From an uncultured bacterium (GTDB taxonomy: Bacteria; Bacteroidota; Bacteroidia; CAILMK01), in assembly GCA_903835275.1 (NCBI GenBank), contig CAILMK010000159.1:1-5837 (forward strand): a stretch of DNA of 5,837 nucleotides, given 5' to 3'. Both the position numbers and the translations under genes were made by a program. Shown one piece after another: positions 1-5,837 of this stretch. The notes under the pieces are model-generated. The model searched no databases. It was not told the DNA's origin and worked only from the letters and a program-made list of their open reading frames with translations. Position 1 is the stretch's first letter, and the number at the start of each line of letters is the position of its first letter.

Positions 1-2043
1 AAATTCTCGTAGAACCACATTATTAAACAAACTGTCTTTTTGAACAATATTTGAAACCTCTTCAAATGGAATCGGTACTATCGTTTTTTCCCTGGGATAA
101 TTGAAAGCGGTGACCATTAAAAAGGTAGTGATTGAAAATACAAGGGTTTTATACAGATTCCCTTTAAGCGGCCTGAAAATATATACCGCCCCGGCAATAA
201 TAAAAAAAGCAAAGGAAGATAACACATAGGAGCGGCCTTCAGCAAAGCTATGCCGGACCATTCCCCTCTGGAAATTGAAAAAATAAAAGAGGATGGCGAA
301 AGTGAAAATTATGAAAATATACCTATCCCTAGGTGCATCCATTTTCCCTGTACAAGCTTTGTAAAGCATTAATCCAAATACCCCAATCACCGCAAGAGGA
401 AACAATATATAGTGTGCATAAAAAATATAATCCTTGGCATCATAAGTGAGGGTGGGTATTCCATAGGATTGCACTGATGAAAGATAATCCAGTATTTCCC
501 TCATGGGGATCAGGATGTTTTTTCCGGTTAACAGAGATGTAATCGTCAATACAAGCAATCCGCCGGCGCCGAAAAGGGCGATTGCTTTTATTAGTTTGGA
601 TAGACTTGTTTTCTGATCCCTGAATACCATCAAATAAATACATGCAGAAAACAGTATTGCCAGCATTGCTGCAAAACCAATATCAAGCCGCCAGATAATC
701 ATGAAACTTATCAGGCATAAACCAATAAAGAGCCTTCGTGATTGCCAGCGGTGTACTATGTAATACACAATAAAAGCTCCTGCAATACTAAAACTGAAAA
801 AAGGCGGAAACAGAAAAAATGCAAGAGGAGTGAAGAAGATAATAAACAGGGATGCCATCGGGTGATCAGTAACCTTGTTTAGAATATAGTAAACACTCAG
901 GACGTATATTATAGAGAATAGAAAATCATAAATGAACATATCTTCTCCATAGCTATGATTGAAAAGACTGTAAATAAACCTGAAAAATATCTCTGATAGC
1001 GCATGGGAATTGAATGAATCAATAAATGGAATTTTTCCATATTGATACATTTGCTGAATGGTCACAATCGGGTTGGCATTTTCAAACATTTCCAGTCCAG
1101 CTTCCCTGATGGGAGTATAAAACTGCCATGCAACCATTCCTGCAAGAAAAGCAGGGATTCCGATCTTGTAAAATGAAGCCGTCCAACTGTTTTTATCTAA
1201 ATGATTCCTCTTTTGCAGTGTTCTGAAAATTATCCATCCTGCAATGAGAAACAAGCCAAAGGCATATAAATAATGGATCTTTATGGTAAATATGGAATGC
1301 TGGTTCAGTATCATATACCCCTCTTTGCAAAATACTATGACAAGAGGCACAAAGAAGATTGGGATTCCCGCAAAAAGGATTTTTTCCGGAGTGATAATAG
1401 AGGATTTTTTTATACCCTGCCTGAAAGATAAAAATAAAACGAGAAGAAGCAACACTTCAATTACATTGAAATAAATGAATTGATGATGAAAGTGCTTGTA
1501 AGAATTAAAAAAGATAAGCAGGCTATAGGTAATCAGCAGGGTATAGGTAAAGAAATTATTTTGATCCGGTAAAAGATAACTCGTACCTAAGAACAATCTT
1601 TTCAGCAGAATGAAAATGCCCAACATGAAATGTACCGACAGTAAAAGTATGATCGTATGATCCCCCGCATAACCAAATAATTTAAAAAGTAAAACCAGGC
1701 AAGCACCCATGGAAACCGAGTCTGCCATTTTTCTTTCTTCAGGATGAACGAATTTCCGAGAAAGATTAATAAGTAAGAAAATAATTGCAAAGACAGAAAT
1801 GAAAATACCAATCCCCTTATATAATAGGGAAACCCTTTCGTTGATGTCCACATTTTCCGCGGTAGCCCATGACGGGAAAAACGTTTTTGTCTGATGGATA
1901 TCAAGATGAACATTTTGCAGATAAAGAGCACATACCAGCAATCCGTAAAAGACAGGAGTAAATAAATAACTTGCTTTTTGTTTCAGAAGAAAGATCCTGA
2001 ACCGGTGAAAATTTCCATCACCAGGATTGATTAAGGTTTTCAT
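1..2043 (-). CDS. Large polytopic inner-membrane protein, GT-C glycosyltransferase-like (3' end beyond window)
   Basis: Every minus-strand codon from ATG 2043-2041 to position 1 is open, giving at least 681 residues with no stop; the C-terminus is outside the window. The only ATG before the upstream in-frame stop (2082-2080) was taken as start. The protein is extremely rich in F, I, L and Y, with roughly 14-18 probable membrane helices. The N-terminal half (about 24-280) is a block of helices with short loops. A second block starts near 290 and is followed by a polar loop at about 309-350 containing YGKIPFIDSF and H347. This resembles the first periplasmic loop of GT-C sugar transferases, where an acidic residue (here D342) is catalytic. 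A charged QRGMVRHS stretch lies at 591-598, and residues from about 648 look soluble. I infer a polyprenyl-phosphate-sugar-dependent transferase or related envelope protein. A polymerase or a purely structural membrane protein is possible. It is transcribed divergently from the ridA-lptC group. That the gene exists is near certain; its function is not. Confidence 0.85.
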   Translation of the reverse strand, partial: MKTLINPGDGNFHRFRIFLLKQKASYLFTPVFYGLLVCALYLQNVHLDIHQTKTFFPSWATAENVDINERVSLLYKGIGIFISVFAIIFLLINLSRKFVHPEERKMADSVSMGACLVLLFKLFGYAGDHTIILLLSVHFMLGIFILLKRLFLGTSYLLPDQNNFFTYTLLITYSLLIFFNSYKHFHHQFIYFNVIEVLLLLVLFLSFRQGIKKSSIITPEKILFAGIPIFFVPLVIVFCKEGYMILNQHSIFTIKIHYLYAFGLFLIAGWIIFRTLQKRNHLDKNSWTASFYKIGIPAFLAGMVAWQFYTPIREAGLEMFENANPIVTIQQMYQYGKIPFIDSFNSHALSEIFFRFIYSLFNHSYGEDMFIYDFLFSIIYVLSVYYILNKVTDHPMASLFIIFFTPLAFFLFPPFFSFSIAGAFIVYYIVHRWQSRRLFIGLCLISFMIIWRLDIGFAAMLAILFSACIYLMVFRDQKTSLSKLIKAIALFGAGGLLVLTITSLLTGKNILIPMREILDYLSSVQSYGIPTLTYDAKDYIFYAHYILFPLAVIGVFGLMLYKACTGKMDAPRDRYIFIIFTFAILFYFFNFQRGMVRHSFAEGRSYVLSSFAFFIIAGAVYIFRPLKGNLYKTLVFSITTFLMVTAFNYPREKTIVPIPFEEVSNIVQKDSLFNNVVLREF

Positions 2044-2205
2044 AAAATGAGAGGTACAAAATACGTCAAAATATTTGATTTACTGAAAACTGTAAATATT
2101 AGCCGGACATTAGCTCAATAACGTAAAAAAACAAATAATTTGTATTTATCAAATATCAGTAAATCAATATTTTAAACCAAGTGTTAATAACTTTTTTCTC
2201 ATTAA

Positions 2206-2237
2206 TTTGGTATTTAAAAAAGAAACTCCTACCTTGG
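2206..2237 (+). promoter_or_regulatory. Possible upstream promoter of Bacteroidota type
   Basis: TTTG at 2206-2209 is followed 20 nt later by TACCTTGG at 2230-2237. This resembles the Bacteroidota -33 TTTG / -7 TAnnTTTG arrangement with one mismatch in the -7 box. If active, it would transcribe the two hairpins and the 145-nt element as a long leader or a separate small RNA. The match is imperfect and the region is AT-rich, so chance is a real possibility. Confidence 0.3.
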
Positions 2238-2301
2238 TATTGTAATTGCCAAATTATCAAAATTTCAACTGTATGAAAACTCAAACAAGCCGAGTGTATC
2301 A

Positions 2302-2315
2302 GCAGCTAAAGCTGC
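2302..2315. repeat. REP-like hairpin 1 (gcagc-taaa-gctgc)
   Basis: There is a perfect 5-bp stem around a TAAA loop. Its core GCTAAAGC recurs at 2358-2365. Short palindromes with a CTAAAG centre recall REP-type repeats that can be spread by RAYT (Y1) transposases, but no transposase is in the window and copy number elsewhere is unknown. Confidence 0.5.
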
Positions 2316-2354
2316 ATTTGTTTTCCCGCGTAATTTTTAATCATCGAATAAAAA

Positions 2355-2368
2355 CTGGCTAAAGCCGG
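2355..2368. repeat. REP-like hairpin 2 (ctggc-taaa-gccgg)
   Basis: This has the same TAAA loop as the hairpin 53 nt upstream, with a 5-bp stem that includes one T-G wobble pair. The shared 8-nt core GCTAAAGC and the different outer stem bases (compensating rather than copied) suggest a related pair rather than a plain duplication. A third GGGCTAAA occurs at 2443-2450, but there the downstream half does not pair. Confidence 0.45.
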
Positions 2369-2374
2369 ATGGGT

Positions 2375-2406
2375 CTTAATTCTTAGTTTTTGTGTTTTGA
2401 ATTAAG
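2375..2406. repeat. 8-bp perfect inverted repeat (cttaattc/gaattaag)
   Basis: The arms at 2375-2382 and 2399-2406 are exact reverse complements around a 16-nt T-rich loop. The right arm shares 2404-2406 with the left arm of the larger 145-nt stem, so the two foldings compete for these bases. The arms are AT-rich and the repeat could be chance. Confidence 0.4.
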
Positions 2407-2548
2407 TTGTCATTACGGTCAGGCCTTTTGCATGCTCTCCGCGGGCTAAATGTACCGGAGTATGCTATTCTCTCATCCATTGCCATCTTGCTACAGCTTG
2501 TGTGGTACAGGTATTTACCCGGCTCGCCCTGTCCGCTAATGACAACTT
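2404..2548. repeat. 145-nt element closed by a 12-bp perfect inverted repeat
   Basis: Left arm aagttgtcatta (2404-2415) is the exact reverse complement of taatgacaactt (2537-2548). Pairing continues inward: cgg 2416-2418 with ccg 2533-2535 after a one-base bulge at 2536, then, past a T-T mismatch, cagg 2420-2423 with cctg 2528-2531. This makes about 19 bp of closing stem. Inside are a second hairpin (2430-2465) and the complementary hexamers tgtacc 2451-2456 and ggtaca 2504-2509. At 49% GC it stands out from the 24% GC leader. It could be a structured small RNA, a leader element of the ridA operon, or a short non-autonomous mobile repeat. No target-site duplication is visible next to the arms, and it matches no RNA family I recognise. 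The structure is certain at sequence level; its function is unknown. Confidence 0.65.
2430..2465. other. Internal hairpin of the 145-nt element
   Basis: The outer pairs gcat 2430-2433 / atgc 2462-2465 and inner pairs ctccg 2437-2441 / cggag 2456-2460 form an interrupted 9-bp stem, with 3 unpaired bases on the left and 1 on the right. The loop holds cgggctaaatgtac. The loop hexamer tgtacc partly overlaps the stem and can instead pair with ggtaca at 2504-2509, which would be an alternative fold. Confidence 0.5.
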
Positions 2549-2591
2549 TCTATTTCCCTTTTACTATCATATAGGTCTCAATAATTCTTCC

Positions 2592-2599
2592 TACCTTTG
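2592..2599 (+). promoter_or_regulatory. Promoter -7 element for the ridA-coaX-omp-lptC group
   Basis: TACCTTTG matches the Bacteroidota -7 consensus TAnnTTTG exactly and ends 20 nt before the ridA ATG, implying a very short leader. No clear TTG/TTTG -33 box is seen at the usual distance. A 4-bp hairpin (cgct/agcg, 2602-2613) lies between the box and the start codon. The element lies downstream of the 145-nt structure, which would therefore not be part of a transcript started here. Confidence 0.6.
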
Positions 2600-2619
2600 C
2601 ACGCTACTAAGCGCATTTG

Positions 2620-3042
2620 ATGGAAGACCAATCACATAGCATTCACTCTCAAAAAGCTCCTGAACCTGTAGGATTATATCCTCATGCCAGGAAAGTGGGT
2701 AATTTACTATTCCTTTCAGGAGTGGGCCCACGAGAGAGAAATACTGAAAAAATCCCCGGTGTAGAGCTTGGTGCCGGTGGTGAAATAATTTCATACGATA
2801 TAGAAAGCCAATGTCATTCGGTTTTTAATAACGTTAGGACTATCCTTGAAGATGCAGGATCTTCCTGGGATAAATTGGTAGACGTGACGGTATTCCTTAC
2901 CAACATGAAGGATGATTTTCCTATTTATAACCGCATTTGGGCGGAATATTTCAGTGAAAATCCCCCATGCAGGACTACCATCGAAATTAATTGCCTGCCC
3001 ACCCCGATAGCCATAGAACTAAAGTGCATAGCCACCCTATAG
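2620..3042 (+). CDS. RidA-family deaminase, 2-aminomuconate-deaminase-like
   Basis: This is a 140-residue cytosolic protein of the YjgF/YER057c/UK114 (RidA) family, of typical length. Family signatures are visible: LLFLSGVGPR (29-38), Q64, FNNVRTILEDAG (69-80), VDVTVFLTNM (87-96), and the C-terminal CRTTIE...IELKCIA. R118 matches the arginine that binds substrate carboxylate in RidA, and E133 matches the glutamate used in imine hydrolysis. The opening KAPEPVGLYPHAR and the GVGPR segment look closer to 2-aminomuconate deaminase of the kynurenine route than to canonical E. coli RidA, but no other kynurenine genes are in the window. General enamine/imine detoxification is the alternative. A TTG at 2617 directly precedes the ATG; the ATG at 2620 was chosen. 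It is first gene of the group, and its TAG ends 1 nt before coaX. The family is certain, the substrate is not. Confidence 0.93.
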   Translation: MEDQSHSIHSQKAPEPVGLYPHARKVGNLLFLSGVGPRERNTEKIPGVELGAGGEIISYDIESQCHSVFNNVRTILEDAGSSWDKLVDVTVFLTNMKDDFPIYNRIWAEYFSENPPCRTTIEINCLPTPIAIELKCIATL

Positions 3043-3043
3043 C

Positions 3044-3775
3044 ATGGACCTAGTAATTGATGCAGGAAACACCTTTGTGAAAATTGGCTTCTTCAACAAA
3101 GAAAAGCTTGAAAGGGTGGAAAATGTATCCTCGGATACCCTGAACGGAATTTATGCATTACTTGAAGGCCTGTCTTTTGAAAAATGTGTATTGGGGAGCG
3201 TGATAAACATACCCACACACCTGGTGAATTATTTAAGGAGCAAAAGCAATTACTTCCTGATATTTGACGCAAACACTTTGTTACCGATAAAGAATCTATA
3301 TTCAAAAGAGGCCGGAACCGACCGGATAGCAATGATGGCTGCCGCCCGTCACCTGTATCCCGAAAGAAATTGTCTTGCCATTGGGCTGGGTACCTGTATT
3401 ACCTTAAATTTCATCAGTGAAAAAGGTGTTTTTTCAGGTGGAAGCATTTCCCCGGGACTGGCGATGCGTTTCAAGGCATTGAATACATTTACATCAAGCT
3501 TACCCATGGTTGAGCTTAACGAACAGGAAATAATACTCAAGGGGAATACCACCGAATCTTCAATTCTTTCCGGAGTGGTAAACGGTATGATCTACGAATT
3601 GAAAGGCTTTATATCAAGCTATAAACAAAAATATTCCAATCTTTGCTGTATCATTTGCGGGGGGGATAGCCGTTACATAGGCGAAAAAATGGGCGATGAT
3701 CAGGAGATCATCCCTGAACTTGTACTTTATGGATTACACTCAATACTAAAATTTAATGCTGAAAAGAAAAATTAA
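3044..3775 (+). CDS. coaX: Type III pantothenate kinase
   Basis: CoaX phosphorylates pantothenate with ATP, the first and committing step of coenzyme A synthesis; type III enzymes need a monovalent cation and escape CoA feedback. The 243 residues are the usual family length and show the ASKHA-fold landmarks: DAGNTFVKIG (6-15, phosphate loop with D6), GTDRIAMMAAA (91-101, with the presumed catalytic D93), GLGTCIT (114-120), GGSISPGLAMRFKALNTFT (132-150), and a C-terminal IICGGDS. The third motif is odd: family members normally read D-x-G-T-x-x-T-x-D, but here the acids are G114 and N122. Activity may be altered or other residues may compensate; D6 and D93 are intact. The start is 1 nt after the ridA stop, and the 3' end overlaps the next gene by 20 nt, implying cotranscription. 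The identity is secure; full activity is less certain. Confidence 0.95.
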   Translation: MDLVIDAGNTFVKIGFFNKEKLERVENVSSDTLNGIYALLEGLSFEKCVLGSVINIPTHLVNYLRSKSNYFLIFDANTLLPIKNLYSKEAGTDRIAMMAAARHLYPERNCLAIGLGTCITLNFISEKGVFSGGSISPGLAMRFKALNTFTSSLPMVELNEQEIILKGNTTESSILSGVVNGMIYELKGFISSYKQKYSNLCCIICGGDSRYIGEKMGDDQEIIPELVLYGLHSILKFNAEKKN

Positions 3776-5036
3776 ATATCTTTTGCCGCTTCTTTTTCTG
3801 ATGCTCAATTTTCATGCAGAAGCGCAGAATTATCTATCACCATATTCAAAATTCGGTGTTGGGGAAGTAATGCCATCATCATTTGTAGCGCAAAGGGCAC
3901 TCGGGGACGCTTCTATTGCATTTTCCGATGAAAACCTTATCAGCGCAACTAATCCGGCTTCATACAGTTTAATCAATTCCTTTATTTTTGAAACGGCTGT
4001 AAATTTCAATTTCTATCAGATTTCCAGCTCTACTGATAAATTTACAAACAAGGATTATCGCTTGCCATATTTCGCATTTGCATTTCCCCTTGCCCAAAAA
4101 ATAGGATGGGCATTCAGTTTCGGCCTGAGGCAAGAAAGCAAGGTCGGTTATCTTTTTCAACAAAGATATGATCCGCCGGGTTCGCCGCTTGGGTATAATG
4201 AGATTTACGAAGCTACAGGTGGTTACTCAAAATTTTACATGGGCTCATCCATCAGGGTTTTCAAGAATTTTTATGTAGGTGCCAATGTTGGATACTTTTT
4301 CGGTAAGCAAACAGTTAACCAGAGGATAGATTATGATTCCCTGACTCCGGTAAGTAATCACCGTGATGTGTACTCCAACGTAGGAGGGTTCCAATTTGAT
4401 CTAGGATTTCAATACAAGATCAAGCTTGGTGCCAAAAATGAAATATCCATTGGTGGAACAGCTACCTTACCGGCGGTCATAAATTCTTACCAGGATGTTT
4501 ATTACAATACGTTTACCACTATTGATGGTACCAACTATATTTCCGATTCCATTTACAAAACCATTCATTCTCCAGGGAAAGTAACCTTACCTGCAGATTA
4601 TGGAATTGGTATCCAGTGGAAAAATGAAAAGTGGCTGGTCGCTGCGGATTTTCACCGTCAAACATGGTCAGATTTCAGATTCTTTGACAGGAACGATTCT
4701 CTGCATGATCTGACTTCGATCGGGATCGGAATACAATATTCACCCGGTGGAAAGGATTTACTTTACGCAGGCTTTTTCCAAAGGATAAAATACCGAATTG
4801 GGTTCCGGTATGCAAATACGTATTACAACCTGAATAATAATCAGCCATCGGATATGCGATTAACTTTCGGATTTGGATTACCGATTATTAAAACTTCTTC
4901 AGCCGTGGATGTAGCATTCGAGTTAGGCCAGATAGGGACTATAAGCAGCAATACTATCCAACAACGGTATTACGGTATTACTGTCGGATTTCACCTGTTT
5001 GATCCGGGATGGTTCAAGAGAAGAAAAATTGATTAA
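3756..5036 (+). CDS. Outer-membrane beta-barrel protein, OmpP1/FadL-like
   Basis: This is a 426-residue exported protein. Residues 1-23 form a signal peptide (basic KRKIK, hydrophobic LLPLLFLML, then AEA before Q24). The mature start has SPYSKFGVGE, a stretch common in Bacteroidota outer-membrane proteins, followed by ALGDASIAFSDEN and NPASY (66-70). That is the G-A-x-x-A...NPA pattern of the N-terminal hatch region of FadL/OmpP1/PorV-type barrels. The remainder alternates aromatic/polar strands (for example FYVGANVGYFFG, WLVAADFHRQTW) as in a transmembrane barrel. The tail YGITVGFHLFDPGWFKRRKID is typical of this Bacteroidota group. It probably transports hydrophobic substrates or serves the envelope; no ligand can be inferred. 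The ATG lies inside coaX (20-nt overlap), suggesting translational coupling, and the gene precedes lptC by 8 nt. The fold is well supported, the specific role is not. Confidence 0.85.
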   Translation: MLKRKIKYLLPLLFLMLNFHAEAQNYLSPYSKFGVGEVMPSSFVAQRALGDASIAFSDENLISATNPASYSLINSFIFETAVNFNFYQISSSTDKFTNKDYRLPYFAFAFPLAQKIGWAFSFGLRQESKVGYLFQQRYDPPGSPLGYNEIYEATGGYSKFYMGSSIRVFKNFYVGANVGYFFGKQTVNQRIDYDSLTPVSNHRDVYSNVGGFQFDLGFQYKIKLGAKNEISIGGTATLPAVINSYQDVYYNTFTTIDGTNYISDSIYKTIHSPGKVTLPADYGIGIQWKNEKWLVAADFHRQTWSDFRFFDRNDSLHDLTSIGIGIQYSPGGKDLLYAGFFQRIKYRIGFRYANTYYNLNNNQPSDMRLTFGFGLPIIKTSSAVDVAFELGQIGTISSNTIQQRYYGITVGFHLFDPGWFKRRKID

Positions 5037-5044
5037 GTCCTGAT

Positions 5045-5647
5045 ATGAACGTAAAAATCCGTTCTTTACTCGATGCCATTGACTTTAAGGATACATGGGT
5101 TCGTGTAATTTGTTCCGGCATTATACTGATCATCATCTTTGTTATTTTCTTTACTCCCAAAAATGAAATTGCAAAGGTGAATGCCTATTCCAATTCCATA
5201 CCAAAGGAAGTAGGCACGGATGTGGAAGTTCTTTATTCTGATTCCGCCAGGGTAAAGGCAAAATTAAATACTCCTCAAATGGTCCGGTATATTGGTGATG
5301 ACCCAATCATGGAAATGCCCAAAGGGCTGCACGTCGCATTCTTCGGCAGGCAAATGGATACTACCTCCACCTTAAAGGCTAATTACGGAATCCGTTATTT
5401 GAAAAAATTCCTTACTATAGTTCGCGGAAATGTCGTCATAGTAAATGCAAATGGGGAAACCATTAATACCGAGGAACTGATTTGGGAGGAAAATAAGGAC
5501 AGTGTAAAGAGCGATAAATTTATCAAGATCAAAAAGAAGGATGAGATAATTTTAGCACAGGGATTCACCTCAGATCTTACCTTTACGCATTATAAATTTT
5601 ACAAGATCAAGGGAACCATATACCTTGATAATAGCAAGGATCAGTAG
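5045..5647 (+). CDS. lptC: LPS export periplasmic protein LptC
   Basis: LptC joins the inner-membrane LptBFG extractor to the periplasmic LptA bridge and carries lipopolysaccharide towards the outer membrane. The 200-residue length is close to the 191 of E. coli LptC. A single membrane anchor (about residues 20-37) follows a short cytoplasmic tail, and the rest is periplasmic. Bacteroidota LptC motifs appear in order: MPKGLHVAFF (91-100), STLKANYGIRY (108-118), RGNVVIVNANGE (127-138), NTEELIWEE (141-149), SDKFIKI (156-162), AQGFTSD (171-177) and a final KIKGTIYL (187-194). These belong to the beta-jellyroll. No lipobox cysteine is present, so anchoring is by helix rather than lipid. The ATG is 8 nt after the omp stop. 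It ends the visible operon; no strong terminator hairpin follows. Partner genes lptA and lptB are not in the window. Confidence 0.93.
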   Translation: MNVKIRSLLDAIDFKDTWVRVICSGIILIIIFVIFFTPKNEIAKVNAYSNSIPKEVGTDVEVLYSDSARVKAKLNTPQMVRYIGDDPIMEMPKGLHVAFFGRQMDTTSTLKANYGIRYLKKFLTIVRGNVVIVNANGETINTEELIWEENKDSVKSDKFIKIKKKDEIILAQGFTSDLTFTHYKFYKIKGTIYLDNSKDQ

Positions 5648-5681
5648 CTACTAAATAGATAAGGCTGTCGAAGTTTGATGA

Positions 5682-5701
5682 TTTGAGTACTTTTTTGAGT
5701 A
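5682..5701. repeat. Short direct repeat tttgagta
   Basis: The octamer tttgagta occurs at 5682-5689 and again at 5694-5701, a 12-nt period, in the 102-nt gap between lptC and the next gene. It is AT-rich and may be slippage. The gap (5648-5749) shows no exact TAnnTTTG box and no convincing rho-independent terminator. Confidence 0.4.
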
Positions 5702-5749
5702 ACCCATAATAAAAGGGACTAATCAAAAGCAACAAAAATATTTATACCC

Positions 5750-5837
5750 ATGGAAATATCTGAAGCGCAAAAACAGGTAGATGAATGGATCAAAACCATT
5801 GGTGTCCGTTATTTCAATGAGCTCACCAACACTGCCA
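5750..5837 (+). CDS. MazG-like nucleotide pyrophosphohydrolase (5' fragment)
   Basis: Only the first 29 codons are inside the window and the frame stays open to the edge. The residues EAQKQVDEWIKTIGVRYF followed by NELTN closely fit the start of short MazG-type pyrophosphohydrolases common in Bacteroidota. There the next residues normally form the EExxE metal-binding site, which lies outside the window. Such all-alpha enzymes hydrolyse nucleoside triphosphates to monophosphates and may clear non-canonical nucleotides. The ATG lies 102 nt after lptC, so it may have its own promoter, though none is clear. The call rests on a short but characteristic N-terminus. Confidence 0.8.
   Translation, partial: MEISEAQKQVDEWIKTIGVRYFNELTNTA

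Larger units (their letters stand above)
2044..2619. other. Divergent intergenic region with structured DNA
   Basis: This 576-nt stretch separates the membrane-protein gene from ridA. Positions 2041-2280 have 58 G/C in 240 by hand count (24%), while 2401-2550 have 73 in 150 (49%), so composition changes sharply. It holds two CTAAAG hairpins, an 8-bp inverted repeat, a 145-nt stem-closed element and the ridA promoter, each listed separately. A 13-nt palindrome with 6-bp arms (acaaat/atttgt) is at 2131-2143. A 29-codon ORF (ATG 2273, TAA 2360-2362) exists, but its frame runs through both hairpins and I do not call it a gene. For the minus-strand gene I see no exact TAnnTTTG box, only two near-matches reading TATTTTG on the minus strand, around 2060-2075. 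No tRNA, rRNA or transposase fragment is recognisable. Confidence 0.8.

Noticed and set aside
1602..1931. 109-codon minus-strand ORF
   Set aside because: It lies in another frame entirely inside the continuous 681-codon membrane-protein frame on the same strand and has no recognisable domain.
2404..2548. Classical MITE or insertion sequence with target-site duplication
   Set aside because: The bases just outside the arms (…gaatt and tctat…) do not form a direct repeat, and no transposase remnant lies between the arms. Mobility remains open but is unsupported.
2528..2563. Rho-independent terminator at the right arm of the large stem
   Set aside because: The stem arms are 120 nt apart and the following sequence is mixed T/C/A rather than a continuous T run.
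2044..2619. tRNA, RNase P, tmRNA, SRP RNA or CRISPR array in the intergenic region
   Set aside because: None of their signature sequences is present, and there are no regularly spaced repeats.
2591..2794. Minus-strand ORF opposite the start of ridA
   Set aside because: It is antisense to clear RidA-family coding sequence and shows no motif of its own.
5682..5717. Terminator after lptC
   Set aside because: The T run at 5691-5696 is preceded by a direct, not inverted, repeat; the ccc/ggg pairing at 5703-5717 is only 3 bp.

Overview
The window looks like a chromosomal segment from a member of the Bacteroidota. The protein sequences fit that phylum: a Bacteroidota-style type III pantothenate kinase, an LptC with a single N-terminal anchor, and an OmpP1/FadL-like barrel ending in a WFKRRKID-type tail. 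A perfect TAnnTTTG promoter element lies just before the first plus-strand gene, and the gene starts lack clear Shine-Dalgarno sites. No species can be named from the sequence.

Layout. Positions 1-2043 are one uninterrupted minus-strand reading frame of at least 681 codons. It encodes a very hydrophobic polytopic membrane protein, probably GT-C glycosyltransferase-like, and its C-terminus lies beyond position 1. Positions 2044-2619 are a gene-poor divergent intergenic region. Its first 240 bases are very AT-rich (about 24% GC by hand count). It then holds two small hairpins with an identical CTAAAG core, an 8-bp inverted repeat, and a 145-nt element of about 49% GC closed by a 12-bp perfect stem. 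A promoter follows. From 2620 four tightly packed plus-strand genes run to 5647: a RidA-family deaminase, coaX, an outer-membrane beta-barrel protein and lptC. Gaps are 1 nt, a 20-nt overlap, and 8 nt. After a 102-nt gap, the first 29 codons of a MazG-like nucleotide pyrophosphohydrolase run off the right edge.

How the genes fit together. RidA proteins remove reactive enamine/imine intermediates (or deaminate 2-aminomuconate), CoaX commits pantothenate to coenzyme A, and LptC carries lipopolysaccharide across the periplasm towards the outer membrane. The barrel protein sits in that same membrane. The four are very probably one transcript started at the TACCTTTG element. The link is housekeeping metabolism plus envelope building, not a defence or mobile system. 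The least explained parts are the structured intergenic element, the replaced acidic residues in CoaX and the unidentified large membrane protein.
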